Of a DNA stretch of 64,000 nucleotides, positions 9,067 through 17,791 are shown one piece after another. The translations under genes and the position numbers were made by a program. The notes beneath the pieces are model-generated. The model ran no database searches and had not been told where the DNA came from. It was given only the letters and a program-made list of their open reading frames with translations. Within the stretch, counting starts at the first letter, position 1. Each line of letters begins with the position of its first letter. The stretch is from Acidobacteriota bacterium (GTDB lineage Bacteria > Acidobacteriota > Vicinamibacteria > Vicinamibacterales > CAVVIG01). The DNA lies in the NCBI GenBank assembly GCA_020850715.1, contig JADZED010000081.1, positions 1 through 64,000 on the forward strand, in the 5' to 3' direction.

Positions 9067-9360
9067 TCAGTCCGTCACGTACGGGATGAGGGCGATCTGG
9101 CGCGCGCGCTTGATCGCGGTCTGCAGTTTCCGCTGGTGCATCGCGCAGGTGCCCGAGATGCGCCGCGGCAGGATCTTGCCGCGCTCGGGCACGAACGGCC
9201 CGATCAGCTTGACGTCCTTGTAGTTGATGTCGTCGATCTTGTCCGCGCAGAACTTGCAGACCTTCCGCCGGCGGAACAGCGTGCGGCGCTGGCCCTTCTC
9301 CTTGTCCGACGGCTTGCGGTCGCGCCCGCGCCCGCCCGATCGTCCCTGTCCGAACGCCAT
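9067..9360 (-). CDS. rpsR: 30S ribosomal protein S18, zinc-binding form
   Basis: Ribosomal protein S18 of 97 residues with an extended basic N-terminus. Cys35, Cys38, Cys72 and His75 (KVCKFCADK and SGTCAMHQR) form an apparent zinc site, so this looks like the C+ type of S18 rather than the cysteine-free form expressed under zinc limitation. The core [11 protein letters not shown] and PRRISGTC blocks are as expected. The start codon follows the rpsF stop with no gap. Confidence 0.96.
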   Translation of the reverse strand: MAFGQGRSGGRGRDRKPSDKEKGQRRTLFRRRKVCKFCADKIDDINYKDVKLIGPFVPERGKILPRRISGTCAMHQRKLQTAIKRARQIALIPYVTD

Positions 9361-9813
9361 CTATGCCTCCGTCCCTTCGAAGCGGTCGTCGTCCATCTCC
9401 TCGTGGTCGCCGGCCGGACGCCCTTCGCCCGGCTGCCGCTGCGGCGGCAGGCCCCGCCGGACGCGCCGGCGTGCCGATTCGGCGGACCGCCTGGTGCGGG
9501 TCCGCTCGACCACGCTCTTCTCCCTGTCGACGCGCACGACCATGTGCCGGATGACGATGTCCATCACGCGGAGCCGCCGGTCGAGCTCCTTCATCAGATC
9601 GCCGGAGCCGTCGATCACCTCCAGCACGTACACGCCTTCCTTCTGGCGCGCGATTTCGTAGGCCAGGCGCTTGCGGCCCCAGTTCTCGGTCTTCTCGAGA
9701 CGGCCGTGCATCCGCGAGACGACCTGCTCGATCTGCTCGTGCAGCTCGGCCGCCTGCTGTTCGGTGACGTCGGGCGGAAGAATGTAGACGAGCTCGTACT
9801 GTCGATCTGCCAT
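9361..9813 (-). CDS. rpsF: 30S ribosomal protein S6
   Basis: Ribosomal protein S6, 150 residues, starting at the ATG at 9813 that follows a good Shine-Dalgarno sequence (GAAGGAG, 6 bp before the start) and opens with MADRQYELVYILPPDV. The core is the ferredoxin-like fold; residues from about 105 onward form an arginine-rich, acidic-ended tail longer than in E. coli. It is the first gene of the rpsF-rpsR-rplI operon. An upstream in-frame start at 9861 would add only low-complexity residues and lose this ribosome-binding site. Confidence 0.95.
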   Translation of the reverse strand: MADRQYELVYILPPDVTEQQAAELHEQIEQVVSRMHGRLEKTENWGRKRLAYEIARQKEGVYVLEVIDGSGDLMKELDRRLRVMDIVIRHMVVRVDREKSVVERTRTRRSAESARRRVRRGLPPQRQPGEGRPAGDHEEMDDDRFEGTEA

Positions 9814-9966
9814 GGCTGCTCCTTCAGGACTCGATCGCGGCGGGCCCGGACGGCACGTCACTCCATCATGCAGTGCGGACGTCCGGTCCGCCGGCTCGAG
9901 GCCACCATCGGTGGCAAGGGCTCTTCCCGGCGCGCCGTGCCGGCCGCCGGACCGTTCAATTGTCGC

Positions 9967-10545
9967 TCACTCGGTCGTCGCCGGATCCCCGGCGTTGTAC
10001 TCGTTCATCACCGCGTCGATCCCCGACGCCGCGAAGCGCTCGGCCGCATCGGCCGCCCGGGCGATGAGGCGCTCGACCTCGACCGCCTCGCTCCGGTCGA
10101 AGCGGGCCAGCACGTGATCGGCGAGATCGCGGCGCTCGTCGCCCCGCCCCACGCCCAGCCGCAGCCGCCCGAACGCGTCGCCCAGATGCGCGATGACCGA
10201 TTTCAGGCCGTTGTGGCCGCCGGCCGATCCCCGCGCGCGGGCGCGCAGCCGGCCGAGCGGCAGCTGCACCTCGTCGACCACGACCAGCACGTCGGCCGGG
10301 TCGATCCTGAAGTAGCGCGCCAGCTCGCCAATCGCCTGGCCGCTGTTGTTCATGAACGTGAGCGGCTTGACGATCAGCGTGTCGGCGTCCGCCCGCCGCC
10401 ACCGCGCGAGCAGCGCCTCGGCGGGGGCGCGCTTGAAGTCGAGGCCGGCCCGCCGGGCGAGCTCGTCGGCCACCCTGAACCCCACGTTGTGCCGCGTGCC
10501 GCGGTACTGCGCGCCGGGGTTGCCAAGGCCGGCAATCAGCTTCAC
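9967..10545 (-). CDS. pth: Peptidyl-tRNA hydrolase
   Basis: Releases tRNA from peptidyl-tRNA that has dropped off ribosomes; 192 residues. The start is a GTG at 10545, 5 bp after the rplY stop, opening on the conserved KLIAGLGNPG. The family residues are visible: Asn9 in GLGNPG, the catalytic His19 in RHNVGF, the aspartate of VVVDEVQLP and the asparagine in GGHNGLKS. It shares an operon with rplY and prs, a common bacterial grouping. Confidence 0.95.
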   Translation of the reverse strand: MKLIAGLGNPGAQYRGTRHNVGFRVADELARRAGLDFKRAPAEALLARWRRADADTLIVKPLTFMNNSGQAIGELARYFRIDPADVLVVVDEVQLPLGRLRARARGSAGGHNGLKSVIAHLGDAFGRLRLGVGRGDERRDLADHVLARFDRSEAVEVERLIARAADAAERFAASGIDAVMNEYNAGDPATTE

Positions 10546-10550
10546 GCCGC

Positions 10551-11240
10551 CTACTTCTTCTTTTCCTCTTTCTTCTCGCCTGCGGATTCTTCCTCTTCCT
10601 TCTTGCCCTTCTTGATCACCTCGGGCTCGGCCGGCGCCGCCGCGGTGGCGGCCGTTTCGGCGGCCGCGGCCGCCGCCTCCTCGGCCTTCGGCATGATCAC
10701 GTGGACGATCATGGCGTCGGCCTCGGTGACGAACTTCAGCCGGGGGTTCGCAGGAATCTCGCGGACGCGGATGCCCTGGTGCAGCATCAGCCCGTCGATA
10801 TCGAGCTCGATGTGCTCGGGGATGTCGGCCGGGAGGCACTCGAGCTCCACCTCGCGGCGGACGAATTCCAGGACGCCGCCCTGCTGCTTCACGCCCGGCG
10901 CGTCGCCCTTGATTGTGACCGGCACGGTGACCCGCAGCGCCTTGTCCATCGCGACGGTATAGAAGTCGGCGTGCAACAGGTGGTGGGTGACCGGATCCAG
11001 CTGGTAGTCCTTGACCAGCACGCGCGTCGGCGCCGCGCCGCCGAGCGCGAGCGCGATCAGCGTGTTGGCGCCAGATTCCGAATGGAGGATTCTGAGCAGC
11101 GCCTTCGGTTCGACGGCGATCGCCCGGGCCGGCGCGCCGTCGCCGTACAGCACGGCCGGCATCCTGCCCTGGCGCCGCGTCCGGCGCGCCTCGTTCTTCC
11201 CGAAAGTCTCGCGTATCGTGGCCTCGAGCGTCGCTTCCAT
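10551..11240 (-). CDS. rplY: 50S ribosomal protein L25/general stress protein Ctc
   Basis: Two-domain L25 (TL5/CTC) protein of 229 residues that binds 5S rRNA. The N-terminal beta-barrel begins with EATIRETFGKNEARRTRRQG and the RMPAVLYG motif, followed by the longer C-terminal domain (MDKALRVTVPVTIKGDAPGVKQQG). The last 20 or so residues are a lysine/glutamate-rich, probably disordered tail. It sits between prs and pth, as in many bacteria. Confidence 0.94.
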   Translation of the reverse strand: MEATLEATIRETFGKNEARRTRRQGRMPAVLYGDGAPARAIAVEPKALLRILHSESGANTLIALALGGAAPTRVLVKDYQLDPVTHHLLHADFYTVAMDKALRVTVPVTIKGDAPGVKQQGGVLEFVRREVELECLPADIPEHIELDIDGLMLHQGIRVREIPANPRLKFVTEADAMIVHVIMPKAEEAAAAAAETAATAAAPAEPEVIKKGKKEEEESAGEKKEEKKK

Positions 11241-11277
11241 AAGTGCGCTTCCTGCTTCCTGATTGCCGAATGCCGAA

Positions 11278-12243
11278 CTACACGAACAGCGAGGAGACCG
11301 AGGTCTCCTCGTGGATGTTCTTGATGGCCTGCCCCAGCAGCCGCGCCACCGACAGCACGACGATCTTCTCCGATCGCGCCGCCTCCGGCCTGAGCGGAAT
11401 GGTGTTGGTCACGATCAGCTTGGCGATCGGCGACTTCTCGATCCGTTCGATCACCGGACCGGAGAGCACGCCGTGCACCGCGCACGCGAGCACGCGCTCG
11501 GCGCCGCTGGCCTCGAGCGCCAGCGCCGCCTTGGTGATCGTGCCGCCCGTGTCGATGATGTCGTCCTGGATGATGCAGGTCCGCCCGGCGACGTCGCCGA
11601 TCACGTTCATCACCTCCGCCGTTCCGTCGTCGGTGCGCCGCTTGTCGATGACGGCCAGGCCGGCATCGAGCCGTTTGGCGTACGCCCGCGCGCGCTCGGC
11701 GCCGCCGGCGTCGGGCGCCACCAGCGTCAGCCTCGGAAAGTCGAGCCGCGCCAGGTAGTCGATGATCACCGGCGCCGCAAACAGGTGATCCACCGGGATG
11801 TCGAAGAACGCCTGGATCTGCGCCTTGTGCAGATCCATCGTCAGCACGCGGTTGGTGCCGGCGGCGCTGATGACGTTGGCCACCAGCTTCGCCGAAATCG
11901 GCACGCGCGGCCTGTCCTTCCGGTCCTGGCGGGCGTAGCCGTAGTACGGCACGACCGCGGTGATGCGCGCCGCCGACGAGCGGCGGAACGCGTCGACCAT
12001 CACCAGCATCTCCATGATGTGCTGGTCGACCGGCGCACAGGTCGGCTGCACGACGAACACGTCGGTGCCGCGGATGTTCTCGTCGATCTGGAACGAGACT
12101 TCCGAGTCGGGAAACCGGCGCAGCCGCGCCTGCCCGACCGGAACGCCGAGAAACGCCGCGATTTCCTTCGTCAGCTCGGGATGGGCGCTGCCCGAGAAGA
12201 TCTTCAATTCACCAAAACCGGTTTCCGTAAAGGGACCGCTCAT
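11278..12243 (-). CDS. prs: Ribose-phosphate pyrophosphokinase
   Basis: Makes phosphoribosyl pyrophosphate from ribose 5-phosphate and ATP for nucleotide, histidine and tryptophan synthesis; 321 residues. The flexible loop with YYGYARQDRK, the segment APDAGGAERA and the PRPP-binding loop DDIIDTGGT (residues 227-235) are all intact. The start at 12243 gives the usual N-terminus (ELKIFSGSAHPELTKEIA). It lies 19 bp downstream of the tRNA-Gln gene and probably shares its transcript. Confidence 0.97.
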   Translation of the reverse strand: MSGPFTETGFGELKIFSGSAHPELTKEIAAFLGVPVGQARLRRFPDSEVSFQIDENIRGTDVFVVQPTCAPVDQHIMEMLVMVDAFRRSSAARITAVVPYYGYARQDRKDRPRVPISAKLVANVISAAGTNRVLTMDLHKAQIQAFFDIPVDHLFAAPVIIDYLARLDFPRLTLVAPDAGGAERARAYAKRLDAGLAVIDKRRTDDGTAEVMNVIGDVAGRTCIIQDDIIDTGGTITKAALALEASGAERVLACAVHGVLSGPVIERIEKSPIAKLIVTNTIPLRPEAARSEKIVVLSVARLLGQAIKNIHEETSVSSLFV

Positions 12244-12262
12244 CACCTGCAGCCTTGCCGGG

Positions 12263-12337
12263 TGGCTGGGGCGGAAGGATTCGAACCTTCGAATACGGGA
12301 TCCAAAGACCCGCGCCTTACCACTTGGCGACGCCCCA
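12263..12337 (-). tRNA. tRNA-Gln (UUG)
   Basis: A 75-nt cloverleaf on the minus strand with the acceptor stem TGGGGCG/CGCCCCA, D-arm GCC...GGC, TTCGAAT T-loop and a genome-encoded CCA end. The anticodon loop reads CTTTGGA, so the anticodon is UUG for CAA/CAG glutamine codons, and the first base pair is the weak U1-A72 typical of tRNA-Gln. The inner pair of the anticodon stem (31-39) is a U-U mismatch. It lies between ispE and prs. Confidence 0.97.
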
Positions 12338-12468
12338 TCGTGCGCACGCTCGATGCCCCGACGCTGCCGTCCCCGCGCTTCACAGAGCCGCCTCGACGAC
12401 TGCAGATTGAAGACTGGTGACCGGTGCCTGGGAAGACGTGGTCCGTGCTCCGCCGCGCAATCGGAAAG

Positions 12469-12496
12469 TGTATACGATGGCCTCAGGCACGGGCAA
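12469..12496 (-). promoter_or_regulatory. Candidate promoter for tRNA-Gln and prs
   Basis: On the minus strand, TTGCCC (12496-12491) and TATACA (12474-12469) are separated by 16 bp. The -35 sits in the loop of a perfect 8-bp inverted repeat, TCAGGCAC/GTGCCTGA (12483-12504), that overlaps the ispE stop codon. The predicted start would leave a leader of about 120 nt before the tRNA. Confidence 0.4.
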
Positions 12497-13346
12497 GTGC
12501 CTGATATTGCGCGCGATTGAGGCATCGGACAACGAGCGCGCGCCGCCGGCCGCCCAGCGCGCACCGCCGCGCGGCCCGGGCCGCCGCCACCCGCGTCGCG
12601 AAGAGGCCGAACACGGCCGAGCCGCTGCCCGACATCGACGCATACAGCGCCCCGGCGCGCACCAGATCAGCCGTCGTCTGCTCGATCTGCGGATGGCGCG
12701 CGGCGACCGCGGCCTGCAGGTCGTTGCCCGCCTCGGGCACGACGATCCCCGCGCGGGCGGCGAGAGGAGGCGGCTGGCGGGCCGGCCCCCTGCGCGCGTC
12801 GAACCAGGCGTAGGCCTCCTTGGTGCCGACCCCGAAGGGGTGCAGCACGAGCGCCACCCACGCCGGCGGCGGGTCGGCCAGCGCAAACAGCAGATCGCCC
12901 CGGCCGAGCCCGAGCGCCGCGCCGCCCTCGAGGAAGTACGGCACGTCGGCGCCGAGCCGCGCGGCAATCGCCTGCACCCGTTCGCGCGGGATCTGCACGC
13001 CCCACAGCGCGGCAAAGCCGCGCAGGACCGCCGCCGCGTCGCTGCTGCCGCCGCCCAGCCCCGCCTGCATCGGGATGCGCTTCTCGAGGCGGATGGCGAT
13101 GTCGCGGGGCGGGCCGGCGCCGCCGGCGGCGCGCGCGATCGCATCGGCTGCCCGCCAGACAAGGTTGGTCTCGCCCTCCGGGCAGGATCGATCGCTGCAG
13201 ATCAGCCTGAACGGACCCGGCGACTGCTCGAAGGTCAACGTGTCGTGCAGATCGATCGACTGGAACACGGTGCGGAGATCGTGGTACCCGTCGTTCGACA
13301 CGCCCAGCACCCGCAGCGAAAGATTGATCTTCGCCGGTGCCCGCAC
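12483..13346 (-). CDS. ispE: 4-diphosphocytidyl-2-C-methyl-D-erythritol kinase
   Basis: GHMP-family kinase of the MEP isoprenoid pathway, 287 residues, acting between the two activities of IspDF. The GTG at 13346 begins the family start RAPAKINLSLRVLG. The ATP-binding glycine motif is PMQAGLGGGSSDAAA and the C-terminal GHMP motif MSGSGSAVFG. The reading frame stays open upstream to 13568, but that part is arginine-rich and unlike IspE. The lolB-ispE-prs order matches enterobacteria, here with a tRNA inserted before prs. Confidence 0.93.
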   Translation of the reverse strand: MRAPAKINLSLRVLGVSNDGYHDLRTVFQSIDLHDTLTFEQSPGPFRLICSDRSCPEGETNLVWRAADAIARAAGGAGPPRDIAIRLEKRIPMQAGLGGGSSDAAAVLRGFAALWGVQIPRERVQAIAARLGADVPYFLEGGAALGLGRGDLLFALADPPPAWVALVLHPFGVGTKEAYAWFDARRGPARQPPPLAARAGIVVPEAGNDLQAAVAARHPQIEQTTADLVRAGALYASMSGSGSAVFGLFATRVAAARAARRCALGGRRRALVVRCLNRAQYQALARA

Positions 13347-13604
13347 GCGCAGCAGCCGCCGGCCGGCCCGCCCACGAGCAGATGACCCGCCAGCGAACCG
13401 TCCCGGCGCCTCGTGACGCGCCGCTGGCAGCTCCTGCCCGCGAACAGCCGCGTCCGGCGCGTCCCGCCGCGCACCTTCCGCGCGGCGGGGGCCCCGCGAG
13501 GGCCGGCGAACGGTGCGTCTCACGGGCGCCGCCTGCGCGCCGCGCGGAGCGGTTCGGTTCGCGGCCACCCGCGACCGCGCGCTGCAGGCGACTGCAGCCG
13601 TCCA

Positions 13605-14432
13605 TCAGCCATGTGAAGGCGGCCCCAGCGGCCCGGATCGCCGGAGCTCTTCGAGCGTGATCGGCTCGGCATCGGGGGGGATCTCGACCGTCCACGTCCG
13701 CTCGTCGAGCGCGACGTTGGTCTCAATCTGCGACAACTCGATCGTGATGTCGAAGCGAGGCGATCCGCTCTCGGGCGGGCCGGCGCTGCTCAGGCGCGCT
13801 TCGTGCGGCATGCCGCTGCGATACGCACGGTACTCGGCGCGCCACGCATCGTCGGCCACGTCGGCGGCGACGCGCCACGGCGCGCCCTCGTCCCCCGATC
13901 GCCGCAGGTACACCGCGTGCGGCCGGTCGCCCGCGAGCCGGATCTCGCGCCAGTCGTCGCCGAACGCCGCCGCGCGAACCAGCGGCGCTTCGGGCGGGCA
14001 GCCGGTGAGGACGTGGAACAGATCGGATCCGTCCAGCGGAAGCCCGGCGACCGCGTCCAGCACCGCCGCGGGCGGCGCGCCGATGACGACGCGGTTGTCG
14101 CGAGGCAGCAGCAACGTCGCGCGGCCGGCGGTCGCGACGAAGACGAAGAATGGCCGGCCGAACGGCGCCACCGCCTCGAGCCTGGCGGACCCGGCGCGAT
14201 CGACTCCGGCGAGCAGCCGCCCGCGGAGCCGGCGGCCGGCGACGCGGCCGCTCACGGCAGCCTCGGCCGTGAGGTCGCGGAGATCGCGGCAGCGCGCGGT
14301 GGCCTCGGCGAGCAGCGCGCGCGCGTCGGCGTCAGGGAGCGGCGCGCCCGGCCCCGACGGCAGGCGCATGGTGCGCACGCCGCAGGACGCGGTGAGGGCG
14401 GCCAGCAGCACGACGGCCGCACGCGGAATCAT
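13605..14432 (-). CDS. LolB-like outer-membrane lipoprotein (DUF4292-type)
   Basis: A 275-residue predicted lipoprotein. The signal peptide MIPRAAVVLLAALTASC ends in an acceptable lipobox cysteine. The body (about 40-220) has the LolA/LolB style of alternating hydrophobic strands, including RLRGRLLAGVDRAGSARLE and GSDLFHVLTG. I infer a role in lipoprotein insertion or a related lipid-binding task from this character and from its position just upstream of ispE, where lolB sits in enterobacteria. The ATG overlaps the stop of the TPR gene (ATGA), so the two are coupled. It could instead be another DUF4292 lipoprotein with no Lol function. Confidence 0.62.
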   Translation of the reverse strand: MIPRAAVVLLAALTASCGVRTMRLPSGPGAPLPDADARALLAEATARCRDLRDLTAEAAVSGRVAGRRLRGRLLAGVDRAGSARLEAVAPFGRPFFVFVATAGRATLLLPRDNRVVIGAPPAAVLDAVAGLPLDGSDLFHVLTGCPPEAPLVRAAAFGDDWREIRLAGDRPHAVYLRRSGDEGAPWRVAADVADDAWRAEYRAYRSGMPHEARLSSAGPPESGSPRFDITIELSQIETNVALDERTWTVEIPPDAEPITLEELRRSGPLGPPSHG

Positions 14433-16438
14433 CGGGCGAGACGCTGCTTCGCCGTCCGGATCTTGCGATCGATGCCGTCGGGATCGATCGAGTCGCGGTC
14501 GCCCGCGAGCGATCGCGTCCAGGCGGCGATCGCCTCGTCGTACTTCTGCAGCTTGAACAGCACGTCGCCGTAGTGATCCTGGATGACCGAGCTGGTCTTC
14601 AGCTGCTCGGCCGCGCGCCGCAGATGGTCCTCGGCCAGATCCAGCTTGTCGGCCTTGTAGTACGCCCAGCCGAGGCTGTCCAGGTACGAGCCGTTCTCCG
14701 GCTCGATCGCGAGCGCCTTGCTGATCAGGTCGACCGACTCGTCGAGCCGCTCGCCCCGTTCGGCGAGCATGTAGCCCAGGTAGTTGAGCGCCGCGGCATT
14801 CTCGGGATCGCGGGCGAGGACCTGCTCGAACATCCGCTCGGCGTCGGAGAACCGATGCTGACGATCGAAGATCGCGCCGAGCTGGAAGGCGATCTGGTTG
14901 TCGTCGGGAAACCGGGCCTGGGCCGCCTGCAGGACGCGGATCGCGTCGGCCGGACGATCCGCCTCCGCGTACAGGCCGGCCAGCGCCACGTGAACGGAGG
15001 GATCCCCGGCGTGGGCGGCCAGCAGATCCTGCATGATCGCGATCGCCTCGCCGGTCTTGCCGCTGCGGCGCAGGGCCTGCGCGTACACCCGGTGCAGACG
15101 GAGATCGTCGGGGTGCGCGGCGGCCGCGGCGCGGGCAATCGCGACGGCTGCGGTGTAGTTGCGAGCCGCCATGTTCGCCTCGACGAGATAGCCCGACAGC
15201 GTCGGGTCGTCGGGCGAGAGACGCCGTGCTTCCTCGAAGATGGCAATCGCCTTGTCGTACTGTCCGAGTTGCTGATAGCTGAAGCCGAGATGCGGCAGCA
15301 GCATCGAGAGCTCCCAGGTCGAATCGTCGGAGGCGGCGGACCGGAACTGCGCCATCACCGGCGCGAGCAGGTCCGCCACGTCCTGGTAGCGGCCGCGCTC
15401 CTCGAGCACCTCGGCCAGCGCGTAGTACCCCCACGGCAGGCGGCCGTTCAACGTGATCACCGCGCGCGCCGCGGCATCGGCGGCCGCCAGATCCCCCAGG
15501 CGCCGCTGCGCCTGCGAGAGCAGGTACAACGCGCGCACGTCGCCCGGCAGCCCGTCGCGGCCGGCGGCGCCGCGTCCCATGGCCATGAGCGCGTCGCGCG
15601 CTTTCAGCGCGGCCTCGCGTCCCCCGAGATTCAGCAGCACGGAGGCGTAGCGCGTGCGCAGATCGTTGGTATTGCGCCCGAAGGGCGCGAGCTGAATGGC
15701 GCGGCCGTACGCGTCGGCGGCCTTCGTCCAGTCGCGCTCGCGCTCGTAGAAGTCGGCCAGCGTCGGCAGCAGCCGCGGATCGTCGCCGACGCGATCCTCG
15801 AGCCATGCGATCCCGTCGCGGATGCGGCCGGCGCCTGCGTAGGCCTCGGCCAGCAGTTGCGGGCCGTCCGACCAGCGCGGCTCGTCGTTCACCAGCGGGG
15901 TGAGCATGGCGATGGCCTTGTCGTAGGCGCCGCCGGCGACGTACATCCGCGCGAGCGTCGCGCGCAGGCTCGGTTCGACCTCGCCTTCCGCGCCCTGCAC
16001 GGCAATCTCGAGATGCTGGATGGCCTTGGCGACGTTCTCGTCGGCGGCGCCGCCGCGCGGCGTCCGCTGGCCGTTGTCGGCGAGCCCGGCATGGATCACG
16101 CCGAGCACGCGGTTGGCCTCGCGGTTCAGCGCATCGAGCGCGAGCGCCTGCTGTGCCGCATCGCGCGCGCGCTCGGTCCGGCCCTGCCGCAGATAGAGCC
16201 CGGCCAGCTCGGCCACCACGTCGGCCGACGACGGATCGAACGCCATGGCGCGCGTGTAGGCGGCGATCGCCTGATCGACCTCGCCGTTTCCCTCGAGATG
16301 CTGCGCGAGCAGGAACTGCTCGTACGCCTGAGCGATGGTGCCGGGGGCGGCGGGAGCGGCCGGCGGCGCCGCGTTCTGGCCTGCCAGCACGAGCGACGCG
16401 GAGAACACGCCGGCGGCGGCGAGCAGCACCACCCTCAT
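14429..16438 (-). CDS. Exported tetratricopeptide-repeat protein
   Basis: A 669-residue protein with a Sec signal peptide (MRVVLLAAAGVFSASLVLAG) followed almost entirely by TPR helix pairs, for example QAIAAYTRAMAFDPSSADV, KAIAIFEEARRLSPDDPT and ESVDLISKALAIEPENGSY. TPR arrays mediate protein-protein contacts; no catalytic domain is visible. The ATG at 16438 was chosen because it opens the signal peptide. It is the first gene of the lolB-ispE operon with a 4-bp overlap, which suggests a periplasmic or outer-membrane assembly role, but this is inference. Confidence 0.85.
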   Translation of the reverse strand: MRVVLLAAAGVFSASLVLAGQNAAPPAAPAAPGTIAQAYEQFLLAQHLEGNGEVDQAIAAYTRAMAFDPSSADVVAELAGLYLRQGRTERARDAAQQALALDALNREANRVLGVIHAGLADNGQRTPRGGAADENVAKAIQHLEIAVQGAEGEVEPSLRATLARMYVAGGAYDKAIAMLTPLVNDEPRWSDGPQLLAEAYAGAGRIRDGIAWLEDRVGDDPRLLPTLADFYERERDWTKAADAYGRAIQLAPFGRNTNDLRTRYASVLLNLGGREAALKARDALMAMGRGAAGRDGLPGDVRALYLLSQAQRRLGDLAAADAAARAVITLNGRLPWGYYALAEVLEERGRYQDVADLLAPVMAQFRSAASDDSTWELSMLLPHLGFSYQQLGQYDKAIAIFEEARRLSPDDPTLSGYLVEANMAARNYTAAVAIARAAAAAHPDDLRLHRVYAQALRRSGKTGEAIAIMQDLLAAHAGDPSVHVALAGLYAEADRPADAIRVLQAAQARFPDDNQIAFQLGAIFDRQHRFSDAERMFEQVLARDPENAAALNYLGYMLAERGERLDESVDLISKALAIEPENGSYLDSLGWAYYKADKLDLAEDHLRRAAEQLKTSSVIQDHYGDVLFKLQKYDEAIAAWTRSLAGDRDSIDPDGIDRKIRTAKQRLAR

Positions 16439-16476
16439 ACTCAGTCTCGAATTGTTCCACAAAACCGGGGAGGTGT

Positions 16477-16484
16477 CATATAGT
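16477..16484. promoter_or_regulatory. Symmetric -10 element between divergent genes
   Basis: CATATAGT gives TATAGT on the plus strand (16479-16484, 6 bp before the Trm112-like ATG at 16491) and TATATG on the minus strand, 38 bp before the TPR gene. A TTCCAC hexamer 18 bp upstream of the plus-strand box is a weak -35. The plus-strand transcript would be leaderless. Confidence 0.4.
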
Positions 16485-16490
16485 CGCAGC

Positions 16491-16661
16491 ATGCCTGTTG
16501 ACCCGGAGCTGCTCGAGATCCTGGCCTGCCCCAACTGCAAGACGCCGGTCACGCTCGTGAAGGACGGTGCGGCTCTCAAGTGTGCGACGTGCCATCGCGT
16601 CTACCCGATCAAGGACGACATCCCGGTGATGCTGATCGACGAGGCGACGATCGAGCCCTGA
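16491..16661 (+). CDS. Trm112/YcaR-like zinc-ribbon protein
   Basis: A 56-residue protein of the Trm112 (UPF0434/YcaR) family. It has one zinc ribbon with Cys13, Cys16, Cys31 and Cys34 (ACPNCKTP and CATCHRVYPI) and the family ending DDIPVMLIDEATI. Eukaryotic and archaeal Trm112 proteins activate methyltransferases; the bacterial role is unclear. As with E. coli ycaR, which lies next to lpxK and kdsB, it sits beside LPS genes. The ATG follows a TATAGT box by only 6 bp and no usable ribosome-binding site lies close by, so the message may be leaderless. Confidence 0.85.
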   Translation: MPVDPELLEILACPNCKTPVTLVKDGAALKCATCHRVYPIKDDIPVMLIDEATIEP

Positions 16662-17731
16662 TCGCGCGCATCCTCCTCATCCGCCTCCGGGAGATTGGCG
16701 ACGTCGTCTTCACGACGCCGGCCATCCGGGGCCTTCGCACGAGATTTCCCCGGGCGCATCTCGCCTATCTGGTCGAACCGCACGCCGCGCCGCTGGTGGC
16801 GCGCAATCCCCTGCTGGACGACGTGATCGTCGCGCCGCGTCGCGGCCTGGCCGCCGATCTCGCGCTGGCCGGCCGGCTGCGGGCGCGGCGTTTCGATCTC
16901 GCGATCGACTTTCACGGCGGTCCCCGCGCCTCGCTGCTCGCCTGGCTCAGCGGCGCGCCCGCGCGGCTCGGCTACCAGGTCGCCGGGCGCAGCTGGATGT
17001 ACACCCGGCGGGTCGCCCGCCCGCGCGCGCTGCGGCCGCGCCATTCGGTCGAGAACCAGTGGGATCTGCTCGCCGCGCTCGGCATTCCGGCGCCGGACCC
17101 GGCCGAGTGTCCGGTCGAGATGGCGGTCGATGCAGCCGTCGCACGCGACGTCGATCGACGCCTCGCCGAAGCGGGCGCCGGACCGGCGGACCGCCTCATC
17201 GTGATCCACGTGAGCGCAGGCAACCCGTTTCGCCGCTGGCCGATCGAATCGTTCGCCGCGCTGGCCGCCGCGCTGGCCGCCGCCGACCCGCGGCGCCGCG
17301 TGCTCCTGACCTCGGGGCCCTCGGACGCGGCCGCGGCCATCCGCGCGCTCGACCAGGCGCGCGGGCAGCTGCCGGAGGGCGACCGCGAGCGCATCATGGC
17401 CTGCGGCGACTTCTCGCTCGCGGAACTGCGCGCCCTGGTCGATCGCGCGGCGCTGTTCATTGGCGGCGACAGCGGCCCGCTCCACGTGGCGGCGACCAGC
17501 GCGGTGCCGATCGTGGGTCTGTACGGCCCGACGCTGCCGGCGCGATCGGCGCCGTGGCGCGCGCCGGCCCTGATCAGCGAGGCGGTGGAGATCCACGACC
17601 TGCCCTGCCGCCCCTGCGATCAGCGCGTCTGCGCGCCGGGAGACTTCCGCTGCCTGGCACGCGTCACCCCGTCGCAGGTCGCCGAGGCCGCCGAACGGGC
17701 GCTGTCGCGCGCCGGCGCGCGACGTTCCTGA
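16658..17731 (+). CDS. Glycosyltransferase family 9, heptosyltransferase-like
   Basis: ADP-heptose:LPS heptosyltransferase-type enzyme of the GT-B fold, about 357 residues. The N-terminus ARILLIRLREIGDVVFTTPAIRGL is the family hallmark, the C-terminal donor site is seen in FIGGDSGPLHVAATSAVPIVGLYG, and HVSAGNPFRRWPIESFA lies at the domain border. The start is uncertain: homology begins at once after the Trm112 stop, where only a CTG (16658, overlapping the stop as CTGA) is available; the nearest ATG/GTG/TTG codons in frame are GTGs at 16580 and 16589, deep inside the upstream gene. The neighbouring heptose kinase supports a role in inner-core LPS synthesis. Confidence 0.86.
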   Translation: MIARILLIRLREIGDVVFTTPAIRGLRTRFPRAHLAYLVEPHAAPLVARNPLLDDVIVAPRRGLAADLALAGRLRARRFDLAIDFHGGPRASLLAWLSGAPARLGYQVAGRSWMYTRRVARPRALRPRHSVENQWDLLAALGIPAPDPAECPVEMAVDAAVARDVDRRLAEAGAGPADRLIVIHVSAGNPFRRWPIESFAALAAALAAADPRRRVLLTSGPSDAAAAIRALDQARGQLPEGDRERIMACGDFSLAELRALVDRAALFIGGDSGPLHVAATSAVPIVGLYGPTLPARSAPWRAPALISEAVEIHDLPCRPCDQRVCAPGDFRCLARVTPSQVAEAAERALSRAGARRS

Positions 17732-17791
17732 CGCCGCCGCCGGCGGCGCCGCGGCGTGGCGGCCGTGCAGACAGGTCATAATGTGGGTCCG

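Noticed and set aside
9814-9966. S6:S18-binding leader RNA before rpsF
   Set aside because: A hairpin GCGGAC/GTCCGC exists at 9875-9891, but I could not match the conserved motif of the known leader with enough certainty.
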